Shown: positions 46,023 through 58,301 of the stretch, piece by piece
Layout of the letters: each line of letters opens with the position of its first letter
Numbering within the stretch: position 1 is the first letter of the stretch
Assembly: GCA_035041965.1 (NCBI GenBank)
Contig: JAPYMA010001077.1
Location: 1 to 64,000 of the forward strand
DNA length: 64,000 nucleotides
Source of the DNA: Anisakis pegreffii
Lineage: Eukaryota > Nematoda > Chromadorea > Rhabditida > Anisakidae
Direction of reading: 5' to 3'
Notes under the pieces: model-generated
What the model was told of the DNA's origin: nothing
Database searches by the model: none
Seen by the model: only the letters and a program-made list of their open reading frames with translations
Program-made: the position numbers and the translations under genes

Positions 46023-49000
46023 TTATTTACAAATATCAATAAGAGTCTGATTAACACATGTTTGACAAACAACTTTACAGCACCACTGAAACTTGCAACG
46101 ACATTTAGTTTCTGTTTCCTTTCGATAGGTGTTATATCCTCGACCACAACATAAAATATCGCAACTATCCGCACCCATTGAACCACGCCTGAAATTCATT
46201 CTTTTTTTGAAGACATCTCACGTCAATGTCAAAGTGATGAAGCAGAATTCATTGAGACTTCGTTTGTAATTCACTTTCAGCTTCAAAACATCAATGTTCA
46301 CAATTCTCAGTGAGCAAGAAGTATCAGGTCCAAGTAGGCTGAACATTTGCTTCGTTATTGAAAAAGTTTTACAAAAGCATTAGGCAGAATAGCAAATGTA
46401 ATGGCATTCTGAATGTAATCAAGGAGCTATACCGGCACATTCGTCCGGTCGTTCCTAGAGTGCCTTGCGAACGATTCTCTCGACAGTAGTCTGGACTGTT
46501 ATCCAAGAAGACGAGTTCAGTTTGCAAAGCACGATTCTTTCGTTTGCCATTTCGTTGTCGATCTCGTTTGTTTGGTTGATTCATAATTTGCATATTGCCT
46601 CTGGCATTAATCTGAAACAACCTCTACTTCAGGCTGTTATTTGGGGATGTTTCAAAGTTGTTCATGAACTGAAGTACTCCCCACGAAGAATTAAATAATC
46701 GATGAAAGATGAATATTAATTTTTTTCGCAGATATCAAATTTTCGTCCAGAAATGTCTTGTCGCCAACCATTTTTCGACCAAATCTGTGCACTAATTGTA
46801 AGCAATTCCAAAACTCAACCAAAAAACTCGTTTAAGTGACTTGCCTGAATTCGTTTGGCCGTATGGTACTTATTCAACAAAATGCCACCCATTTGTCGCA
46901 TCGTCGGTAACTGCATCCAACAAGTTTTCAAGTTGCACGAACCACTCACCCCGTGACATTTACATTTCGGACGTGTATGGCGCTTTATTAACTGCAAATA
47001 TGCAAACATTAAATTGAACCTTAACCTGCAACTTCACTCTGTCGAAATGATTAATAATAACTTTGATCAGTGCTGATCAACGGTTGTCTAACACTACACA
47101 TATTGCTCAGTTTCCAATCAGTCTTGATCTTGTTTCCGCACTTGGTTTCTTTAGAACTAAGCATAAGGTATTACAGTTCAATGAGTGAACATATTCGACG
47201 TTTGTTGAAGTTAGGGCCATGATATGTGAGACTTTTAACTCATCTAATATTACGAATACGATTAAATAAATGAATATGCGCAGCATTATAATATCAACGG
47301 TGTGGTTGTTGAGCTAACAAATGGGTTGATCACTTCTTATAGTCAACACTAGTCATGGACGACGACAAACAAAATTAATCATAGCGTTTAACGAGATTAT
47401 CGCAAAGGTAAACATCCTTCGCAGTGCTTAGGCAAATATCTCGTTTACACTTCATCTCGAATTAGATAAACAGAAGCAGCACAAAGGCACTGAAGATTCG
47501 ACAAGAGAGGAGGCAAATAAGTTACATAACTATTAGATCAACAAAACCATCTTGATTAGCTTATCATTTTTTGAGTTTCGATTGATATGACACTGCTCAG
47601 AGTAGTAATTGCATAAAGTGATATATATGCGGCTTTATGATAGGAGCTCCCTAGTTGACTGCACCCACAAGACTTTGATGTCATCGACTGATATGATAGC
47701 AACTCAGACCACGAATTCCATCTCTACCATTAGAAACATATAGCACCGAAAAATTTAGTGATAAACTAAAACTAGTGGAATGAAGCTTTTAGCTATCAGG
47801 TAGATAGAGAAAAAGATACTCACTGCTACAGTTCAGTACTAATGATATTGGTACACCACTCGGTTTCGAGGAAAGTTTTGCTCGAAACCGAGTGGTGTAC
47901 CAATATCATTAATGTTGTGAGCCTAAGCCAGGCTATGATCCGGCTTGTATCTGTTATCTAATTATCTGTTACAGTTCAGTACATAATCGTGAAAAATTCC
48001 ATTCACAGTTTTTCTCAGAAATCAAGTACAGCAGAGAAAACATACGAACCCTTCGTCCTACTTCGTTATTCCATCGGTTCATCAGCGATCGCCCATGATC
48101 ATGCGATCGCTTCGGAAAGCCTTGTTCCTTCTCTCGAACATCGATAAAATCCCGACTGAATCTATATCCATACTCAACATTATCTCCACAACCGCCCCAC
48201 GTCCACTTCGCGTTAACACTTCGTGGTTTCGCCGCTTGACTGCAACCACAAGACTGCAGTAAGCCTAACCGGCATCTTCGACCAATTTCGTGTGTAACAC
48301 CTGCTGATAGTATTGAGTATGTGAACGCAGCTTCTCGAGATCCTGAAAATAGGACTCTCACAGTGAAGCTGGAGATAGTAGTCTATCAGAAACTCCTAGA
48401 ACATCCCGCTCTTTCGTAAATTTTTGAAACTGTCGGATATTCAGTCCCTCATCAGTGATCTTGAATTACGAATACCGTGATGCTTTCATCAACTGAACTG
48501 ATATATAAGAATGAAATTTCGAGCACATTATTGCGATATACAGGCAACGTAGTTCGATTTTTTTTAGCAATAAATTGCGATTTTCCATGATACTATTCAT
48601 GCATGATTAATGTGAATCATCTGAGGGAAATAATGCTAGTGCTGAAACAGCGAACATTTCGTAACAACAATATTTGCGTGTTTGTTTCAGTGTGCAGTGC
48701 ACTAATAACGTCCGGTGATTATCCATTCGTCATTTGAGATGCAATGAAACTTCTCAGTAATGTTACGGCTTAGTGTCTAATGGTTCTTTCAACGGTCCCA
48801 ATGGTCCTAATGATTAATAGTCTCGTTCTGGTCAATAGCGTTGATTTTGGTTGAGCTCTTATTCATTCTGTTCTTCTAATGTATCCTACTGAAAATGATA
48901 AGTAGTGAAATTCGATTCCTTACAAACAGTGTCCGTATTCATGAAGCACATGAAAGTATCATTAACGAATATGAGTGCTCTTTATTGAGAAGATTTTCGA

Positions 49001-50950
49001 TCGAGCCGGTGTGTGATATGAATATGTAAGTGTAGCAGATGAGTGGCGTGATCAGAAATTATGGAAACGTTGGTCGAATTAAACGATTGTTGATCAATCC
49101 GTTGACCGCGAAATATGGCAGAATGAATTTTGCAACATCTTACCGAGTTTATGCACTGGTCCAACGTAGCCTGAACCATACGGAGTTGAGCAATTCCAGC
49201 GTTCGTTTTTGAACTGATGCTGACATTCCTGAAGCGAGCTTATGCTAAAATGTTCCGAAAGTTGTAGTTGTGCGGAATATTAGCGCTGCTGCGAACGATT
49301 CTTTTGCTTGATGGCGAAACAGTAATAGATACTAAATGAATCTCTACCACAGACCTTTTCAAAGTCTTCTTTTTTTGAGATTTGTCTTTCTTCAAACTTC
49401 ACGCATGAAACTGCAGTGACACACGAAATTGACCTGAGTGATAGAGCTAAGGTGAGAGAGAGTATTATGTGCTCATGAAAGAGATCATAAATTATTGTGC
49501 TCATAAACGAGACGATCTCTTAGTGTTCCAATCATAAATGAAGCAAAATCTTTTTTTTGATTGCGTATGAGTTAGTTGTCAAGACTAATCCCACTGCGGA
49601 TTAACGAAATCTCTAAACATCTGAAGATGGATTATAGCTTTGTTCAGTGCGATAGCAGTCTTCTATCATAATTGTTCTCGTTGAACATGGAATCGCTTAC
49701 AGAAAACGTTCTATTGAAACGAAACTGTCACATATTAATAAGTGTACAATGATGAGGTCATGTGATCGTGAGTCAACACAACTGCGCTATTCGCTCGAAT
49801 CATCATTTTTTAATAGTCATAGCATACCGCAACTTGGCGGATATTCATATGGGTTAATAGAGGATACGGATATTGAATAGAGCGAGTGGCATGTCATCAA
49901 ACGGCCTGAGAATTCTGCTTTAAGCGGTTTCATGTTCGTGAGTAAAGAGAACAAATGAGGACTGTGATGTGCTATTAATTGTTTGTGTGAAGACGATTTC
50001 TATTACATTATGCGCATCAACTGTTATTGAGACTTTAAAACGTTATTAGTTTCGTTTAAGATTCTGCATGGAAATGTCCCATTTGGATTCAATCGAATGA
50101 TTTGAAGTGATTTATTTGAATCACATGAACCTTACTGATTTTGCAGTGTGCTATGATAATTTTATGCGAAAAAACATGTGACATTTCTTGAATATTCCAT
50201 ACGTATCAAAATGAATGTAATACGAATTTTTGCTTCACAACTCATTATTAAGTAACGATAAACCACTGTTTAATTCGATAGAAGTTTGATTGAAGCTGAA
50301 CAGTTGGATTAATGTATGATATTCAATGAATTGAATATAAACTGGACAATTGTTTTAATCGTTGCTCCATTACGAATGAATGAATTACGAGAAGAGATTA
50401 AAACAAGAAGAAGAAGAAGCGAACCGCTATCGCAGTTTTCGCTCCTGCACCGACGGCCGGCATATGGTCACGAAAAAGCTCACATATCCGTGCTTGTCCA
50501 GGCGATAATCCGTGCAAATGCAAACACATCGACCGCGGACCACTTCCAGCCAGCAGATTTGCCGTACTCAGTTGTGCAACTGATGACCTGAATGTGCGCT
50601 GATTTTCATCGCTCAATACGAACCATTCCCAATTTAGCACTCATCGAATTCTCGAAAAGTTTTGCAAATTCGTGCTTCCACATTAATACAGTTTCCAGAT
50701 AAATAATGGTGAAATTTTGGCTACATTTAATTTCGAATCTGAAAATCGGAGATTTCGATGCTTGCACGGAGAAGACTAGATTTCCAGTACTATGAAAACA
50801 TTCGATCAAGAAGATAATGCGAGGTACGAATTTGCAAGGAGAACAACAATCAATGGATATAACTCACCACCATGAAGCGTCCAAAACGCAGTAACTGTTT
50901 GGAATCGATGATGTGAAAAGTAATAAAATCAGCAATAGGAAATATTCCAT
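46023..50950 (-). CDS. Wnt-family secreted ligand (complete, 371 aa)
   Basis: Secreted, lipid-modified ligand of Frizzled receptors. Seven minus-strand exons, 5' to 3', are 50868-50950, 50425-50587, 49144-49228, 48050-48342, 46845-46991, 46433-46611 and 46023-46188. All phases agree and give 371 residues, the usual Wnt length. Residues 1-21 ([20 protein letters not shown] plus Cys) form a signal peptide. Landmarks follow in order: [76 protein letters not shown] (palmitoleoylated Ser in the CHGVSGSC loop), [30 protein letters not shown] and the terminal ICK. The donor at 46845 is GCAAGT, a GC-AG intron. The subfamily (EGL-20, CWN-1, MOM-2 and so on) could not be settled by eye. A palindromic repeat lies in intron 4. 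Confidence 0.96.
47840..47969 (+). mobile_element. Palindromic short element, copy A (in Wnt intron 4)
   Basis: A perfect 30-bp inverted repeat (47841-47870 with 47881-47910, including GGTACACCACTCGGTTTCGA) surrounds a 10-bp loop. It is followed by a conserved tail (GTGAGCCTAAGCCAGGCTAT, then ATCCGGCTTGTATCTG) up to about 47969. The whole is flanked by the 13-bp direct repeat TACAGTTCAGTAC (47827-47839 and 47970-47982), which looks like a target-site duplication. A second copy is at 60266-60402. Confidence 0.85.
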
Positions 50951-50956
50951 CTGAAA
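50951..50956 (-). promoter_or_regulatory. Probable trans-splice acceptor of the Wnt gene
   Basis: On the minus strand TTTCAG ends directly before the Wnt ATG at 50950, leaving no 5' leader of its own. This fits spliced-leader addition; an upstream untranslated exon is the alternative. Confidence 0.5.
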
Positions 50957-53900
50957 GCAGTTAAAATGATCAAAATCACCAATCTATTAGACTTCGAAAA
51001 GAAGTGAACACGAAAGATCTCGCAAAATAACAAATGAAATGTGCGTTCAGTAAATGCTTGAGGTTAGCAAATGCTCAAATCAACAACGATTAATGAATAT
51101 AATTGATTTTACGACGATGTCGATCAGTGATAGCGAATCAATCAGTTCAGTGAATCTGAATGCGATAAATCGTGAGATTTATTGCAAAACCTCGCAACAA
51201 TTCATTATCGCTTTATGCTTGATTTATAGCGCATGCACAGTGACGTAACTTCGAGACGATAATATCGCGTTGATGAATAGAGTATCATTACTACAAACAC
51301 AAAAAATGATTTAACTGTGTTCATGAAGAACCAATCGTACAAGAGCTGTTCTGAAATGCAGCTGAATTATTGCTAATTTGCAGACAGAGTTTGTTTGATG
51401 GTTTGGATTGCAAGTAAATCATTGTGAATTTTTTAACTCTTCGAATGGGTTCGACTGAAAGTGGTAACATCAAATTTCAACACGCAAAAGAATGAGGTGT
51501 AACTGACACAATGAGTCGAAAACGGAAAGCTCTTCATGCAGTCGTTCCAATGATTTCGTCGTAAAACGATGCATAACATCGCATCGAAAATTTTTTGAAT
51601 AATAAAATCCACAAATAAAAGTTTATGTCGCTTCTTTATACATCAGTTTATGATCTACTGATGAGAGCACATGAATGAATTCAGTTAAAAATAATATAAA
51701 GCGAGTTAAAAATATCGCTTCTTAATGCATCTACGAGCATAGAATCTAACCGAGCACGACTGGATAGCCTTATTCAATGATATCTAGTGACAATGGGACA
51801 TGATATAACGTGGAAGCCAGCACACTACACCAACCGTCATGATTGATGACCGCTCTGGCATTAGGCTATTATTGCCATCATAATATATCCCTGTTTACTT
51901 GTCTATCTCGACGAACCTTGCATGCCAAATCGAAACAATGACTCATTTGCCATCCATTAAGTTCAATAAATTGCTCAGCGACAATTTCTAAATCAGTTCT
52001 TAGGATATTAACGAATCGTTTTTGTTACGCGAACATTCTTCACAATCGTAACTAAGGATAAGCCGGAATGACTGGTGAAGTTAGATTACGAAAATTGTGC
52101 AGATCATATAGATTCTACGAAATGGATGATGGATCTTAACCTAGCCTCGGTAAAAATATTCATATTACTGAAGGTGATGATGAAAATGGTGTGCTGTCAC
52201 CATGATGATCCTTACCTGGAAAATAATTCTGAGGTTTTTTATTGAGGCAAATGAAGTTGTGTACAGTGTATATTGTCAAGGAAGTAATCGTTGTAAATCC
52301 ACCATTCTTTTCTTCTCTTGTAACTTAGATATGATTAACGTTTCAGTTCCAAGAACGAAACTGAAACATTCATTATATCTAAGTTACGAGAGAAGAACTA
52401 GCGAACAAGTAGAAGCTCTGAAGCTAAAATACTATCATAAGTCAAAGTGCAAGCAAAAAGAGTATAATGATTAGCGGAGTGATAAGTTAAGAAGGCAGTA
52501 GGTGAAAGGCGAAGAAATGCTGGATATTTATCAGTCGGTATTTAGTCATTTCTTGCAATCATTATTTTGAGGAAGATGAGCGATTGTTCAAGCTACCAAT
52601 TCTGACCAAGCTTTCGGATGTTCCAATTGGACACAGCCTTTATCCCCTGATCCATTGATTTCTAAGGAGAATCTCTTCGGATCTAGCAATCTGCATCATA
52701 TTTGTAAGACGCAACGGATTGATGTTAAAAAACTGGGACAAGGATTTGTCAAAATATGGAGGAACGCTAACTGTGGAGTGAAATGCAATGGTTTTTTCTG
52801 TGACCTACTGATACTGTTCAACCTTTAGTTCAACGACATTTTGAGTTGTCCGAGAAACGTTTCTTTGAGCCATTTCGTGAGAAAAAATTCATGAATACGC
52901 AAATTTTCCTTTGTTGATATTGTTGGTTGGGTGAGATGAACGATGTCGAAGGATGCCATTTGTTGATAACGAGAGGTATGAGTTGGTAATGAGTTTTAGT
53001 TGCTAATTAAAATCATAGTAAATCGATTCATAGTTCTTAGTTAGAATGCAGCAATGAGCTGACAAAAAAGCTTGAAAATAGCAAATAATACAATGCAGAA
53101 TTGAGATATAGGATAAGATTCAGCGATTGTTAGGGTCAATTCTTGAATGAGTGCGATACGCAACAATATCCGATTTCGGCGTTCATGATTCATTTCAACT
53201 TATGCATATGACGATGGTCAGTGAACGTCAAGGTCACATACATCATATCGTATGCATTTGTAAATGACAACACTGCTATTTGAGTAAATAATTCGATGTG
53301 TCAAAACATTGAATCTTGATAGTCCAATTCAATTATGTATGCAGTCATTCACATTCTTGAGCAAAATTCAAAAATCTATATGATGAATGATGAGAAACAG
53401 AACGTAAGAGCATCTTGCAAATGGAGGGAGGGGAAGAGATCCGATGCACAGCTGATATGATGAAATGAGTAAAATTTTAGTTGTTCGATTCGAATACTTT
53501 TTGTCAACTAGTAGTAACTGAACGCAAAAGAATACCTCAAAGTTCTGTGTACCATTAGTTCTGCGGATAACACGCTATTGGTACAGGAGTTTTTTTCGGG
53601 TGAAAAAAATGTGTTATGTGCGTTTCCAATAAAGATTGAAGGATTGGATTTTTGAGTTGAGAAAAAAGGGCTGACAAATGATGGATTTAAACGATGATAA
53701 ATTTTGAAGCAATGGTCGGAAATCAGAGAATGAATAGTGGAGATTGTGTATATAGCAAACGAATAAATGCAATAGAGCGTTGGATTATTGCTAGCCAGCT
53801 GGCAAACACCATTTTCAATCACCGGAAACTTGACGAGGCTTAAGATTTCACGAATTTCAGATTTGATTCAGGTTCATTCAGTGATATTCTTGCTTGGCAA

Positions 53901-56900
53901 TAATGTTGTTCGTCACAGAACCGAGAAAAGAGATCGATCAAATATATGGTGTCGATCTCGGCTGTGCATAAGAGTAATGATCGAGACGGTTGATTGTGAT
54001 CTATAGAGTGATCGTAATCAAGCTTATCAATGAACGGTCAATACCTTCTTTCCAAATGTTCATTGATAACTTGTTTAAATAAGCTGAGCAAATAAATGAA
54101 TGAGCGATAAAGGTTCGTTGAAACGATCCCTAGAAATAGCAATTGTATTGTCTCATTATGACTTAGGAATGTCATTATAGAAGTATCGCAAATACCTCAC
54201 TTCGGTTCTTTTATGATAACTCATAATACCTTAAAACATTTGTTTTGCATTGTGATAAATGCTCCCTTAGGAATGAGCAGTGATAATATTGTGAAATTCG
54301 CAACTTCAGCAATTTAGCAACAAACGATATGGTGTTCATTACACATCATTTTATTTGATTGATTGCATAAATTTGTGCGATCACTCCATTCATAACCACC
54401 AATAAAATGCTCTCAACACAATCAACTGACTACCTACAAGTTTACAAACTCGTCAATATGAAAATTGTGCAAGTGGAAATGCGCAAGTGAAACTTTATGA
54501 AGTAAACGTTTGAAAGTGATGAGGAGATCGATCAAGATCAGATTGATTAAGGCGGTAAGTCAAGATTGAAATTGATCGCTTAAAATGAAAGTTGTTAAGA
54601 TACTGTGAATAATTTACTATTGAAATGTCGAGCCGCAACTGGATCGAAGCCCGAACCTAATGAACAAAACAAAATTTATCATTATCGTTAACATCAACAC
54701 ACTGACGTTAATGCCTCCTGCTCGTACTCAAAGTCGACCTACTGAGTGGATGTTGAAGGTTTTCTCACCTGCTCACTTCGAAGATTGATTACTATTAGTT
54801 CGACGAAAATTAGACGCTGGAACAGTTGGGAAGTATGCCGATCGCCAACAACATTTTGTGTCTCTGTTACAGGCCAATGATTGAACGATTCCATTAATTC
54901 AGTTGTGTTTATCATTGCCACTATCACTTCGAATGATAAACAATCGGTTAAAATGACCGAAATTGAGTATTTGCGATAGTGATCATTTTACCCTCACTGA
55001 CTGGATAAGTGAAGACATGCGAAGGTTGTACTGATGATGCGATCATGATTAAACGTATCGATTCAGTTCGTAAATCGACGACGTGATTGCAATTAATTCG
55101 TAGGTGACAATCACATCAATTATAGCAATATTTTTGCTAATTCTTCACTGAGTGAAGAAGAATTTAGACCGAAAAATGAGAAACACAGCAAACTTTGTAT
55201 ATCACTTCAGCATTATTCAGCCAATCAATCAAACTCGATCATCCGCTCAAGAATTTCTATCGAATGTCGGAAGAAAAATGCTCAGGCTAAATTTTTACGA
55301 AATCTTCAATAATGAACTCAACAAAAACTGCAAGAACTGAAAGATTTCTAGCAAAGTGATCTGATGTAAATGACGATATTTGTAGATCAATAGTTGATAG
55401 AAAAGATTTGAGACTGTGAATACGATCGCATTATCAGCATAATAAATGCATAAGAAAATGCTCAGTGCGAGAATGAAACAGACATTCATAAATGTTGATA
55501 ATCGATGATTTATCGTATGGTATTATTTAAGTGATGGATAGGGTGTATTCGAAAAACGATTAAGTAAATATAATGAAGAGAATTGTGATTGATCATTGGA
55601 ATAGTTGTCACGTCGATTACGATCGATGACGGCAAGTAATGAGGATTGATGACGTAGACTTGTGTGATAGCAGAATTTAATGAGATTTAGATTAGAGTTG
55701 ATAAACGGATTAACGTGGTCAGTTACGTACCTCCATGAACAAACAATTGTCGTTCTAATTCAATTATCGAATCAATTTTGATTTCTGAATATATTCATAA
55801 GACTGATATTTTCTCGTTTCCGCAATTTATATTTATGAAGCATTTGTGAAAGATAGTATGAAATTATAACGATAAGAAACATCGAGAAAATTACGGTTAT
55901 AAAGACGGCATCAAAAAGTTGAAACATTCCGAAGGTTGATCTGCATACGGAATTGGCGAACAAAATGAGCATATGATCAAAATCGCTACGTGAAACACTT
56001 GAAGAAAAGAGGCAGATTCAGGATTCGAATAGCGAAAATCCACATAGTGACAGCAGTGTTTAAGTGTAAGCAGCAATATTTCAGCAAGAAGGAAAATTCA
56101 CAATAGTGATAAGGTGATTGTTATAGGGAGGAATAAGTAGTAATGATATTGATGACATGCCGAAGCGAATGTGACCAGTTATCATTGAGTAATTGGGCGA
56201 AAACGGAAATTATTAATCAACATCTCAAAAATTTACAGTTATCAACGTGAAATAGTTTACAGATAGTTTATAGATTCTATTGAAGATATTTGATGCAAAT
56301 ATTTCACGTTAACAGTTTCAGTAGCTAAACGACCATTGCGAACACATTGAACACTTGCTACTGAAAACATCATTGATAGTCATTATACTATTGAGAGTTC
56401 TGCTAAAAGCCGAATGAGGGAGGTGCATTCTGGTTGCATACCACCTTAATATTGTGACCGTTGGTCACCAACGCGTTTATGTTTGTCATTCAGTTGGGTT
56501 ATGGGGCAACTCATCAGTCATTGTGTCTGTCGCTTATCACAATGACAACATTCCAATAATGAAGTATTTCTTCGAATTTGACTCGTTTCCTTGAAGAAAT
56601 ATTCCTTTGATTAAGCAGTTCCAACTCGGTCCTTAATAATTTACGGTGAAAATTGAACCACAGAGACAGAAGGGCAAAATCATTGTTCGTGAGAAATATT
56701 AGGTCGCAATAAATTGGCATTCATGTTCAAAGTCAATGGAGTCTGTAACATTCAAAAACATCGAGTCATTGCACATTAACATCTACTGATTATATGATGC
56801 TCCGTTTGATAGTGTAGAATTCAACAGTAACGACCTGTCCTGTGATTTAATGAGTACGAATAATAAGGATCCAGCATCATTCACTAGTTTATAGATTTGT

Positions 56901-58301
56901 TTAGATCGCACGACTCATTCAGTAGATTACATGCAGGCTGCAAGACCCATCGCGGTCAGTATGAATAAATGAGCAGATAAATTTAATATGGAATATAAAC
57001 GGATTTAAACAATGAGAATGTTCAGAAATTTTCTCAGAAACCAACAACCTGAAATAATGTAACTTTAATTCAAATAATCCTCAACATTTGAGTATCATCG
57101 TCAAAACTCGGTACTGAATATACTCTGAAAAACACTGAGTGATCTTAAAAAATCGACGACTCAAGTGGTTGTGTAGTGAAGAACGATGCTGGTTTGAGAA
57201 TATGAGGAACGATGGATAATAGAGTAGTATGAAAGGTTGGGCAGAGGATGTGATTTGTGTTGCGAGAAAAGCGATTGATTGTTGGAGGGCATGATAGGAT
57301 GGATGGATTGAAGCGATAAGCTGGTGCTGCCGCTTAAACGCTTAATTGGATAAATTGAGGGATTTGATGAGAGTGTTGAATGGATCAGATCCGCTTTGTG
57401 CTCATCCATCTCAATTGACGCCCTGTTGAACGATGTTTGCACACACCATCATTCATTATACTATCTATCTACTAGCAGTTTAGATCTACCTACCGATTAT
57501 TTATATTGTACATAATACGTATCTCTATCACCTCAGCCTGGGTTCTTACCAATAGCACCGAATTCTTATCCCTAATCATTTTCAGTGGACTTTAAAAAAC
57601 AATCAACGATGATTACTCTTTACAACAACAACAACAATCAACAAACTAATCGTTTGCTCGCAAAATGATCGATTCACTTTTCAAAATATTTTCACAACCA
57701 ATTCTAAACACCGAAGAAATTTTTTTTCATATTTACAACTGATATCACCATAATAGCTGAGCGTGAAAGAACTGTTGAATTTCTACCTTCGGAGAATCTG
57801 CAGATGACAATGTCAGTAATCACTATTCCGTTTCATCTCAATGATCTAAACCGATCGAATATCGATGTTAATAATCAAGAAAGTAACCTGTGCTTTATTC
57901 AAAAAAACAATTATAACTTAACAAATACCCGTTCAATGAAACATACATAAATATAAACATGCTTTTCGTATAAAACTGAATTATAACTCTCGCATATGGG
58001 CTGCAAATTCAAAATTTCAGCCGAGAATGACCTAGTTGGTTTTCGAACCCATCGATTTCGGTTGACCATAGCTAATCTCAAGGTTGCAGTCGTGGTGATC
58101 TCAACGTGCATAAACATAACTGGATCAACTGAAGCCAAAATGCAAACCACAATCGAAATTGATCAAAGATCACATTGCAAATAAACATGGTACAATACTG
58201 ATAATACGACATTGCAGAAACGATATATAATCCACTAAAGCGCTCGACTTAAATGGAACATGATTTGTAAGGAAGATGACTGAGTTCGAGAACAGGTGAA
58301 T
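50957..58301. other. Gene-poor interval between Wnt and TMTC
   Basis: Seven kilobases upstream of the Wnt gene and downstream of TMTC, with no exon chain I can support. It presumably includes Wnt promoter and enhancer DNA. One strong hairpin lies at 52310-52396. A 93-codon minus-strand frame at 57161-57442 is Ser-rich, lacks motifs and is not called. Confidence 0.55.
52310..52396. repeat. Hairpin (inverted repeat), arms about 39 bp
   Basis: The left arm (52310-52348, TTCTTCTCTTGTAACTTAGA and on to CGTTTCAGTT) and right arm (52358-52396) are inverted copies with a few mismatches around a loop of about 9 bp. It lies about 1.4 kb upstream of the Wnt start codon. It may be a small palindromic element or a small-RNA precursor. 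Confidence 0.78.

Noticed and set aside
57161..57442. 93-codon Ser-rich minus-strand frame
   Set aside because: Low-complexity composition, no motifs, no splice context and no conserved neighbours.
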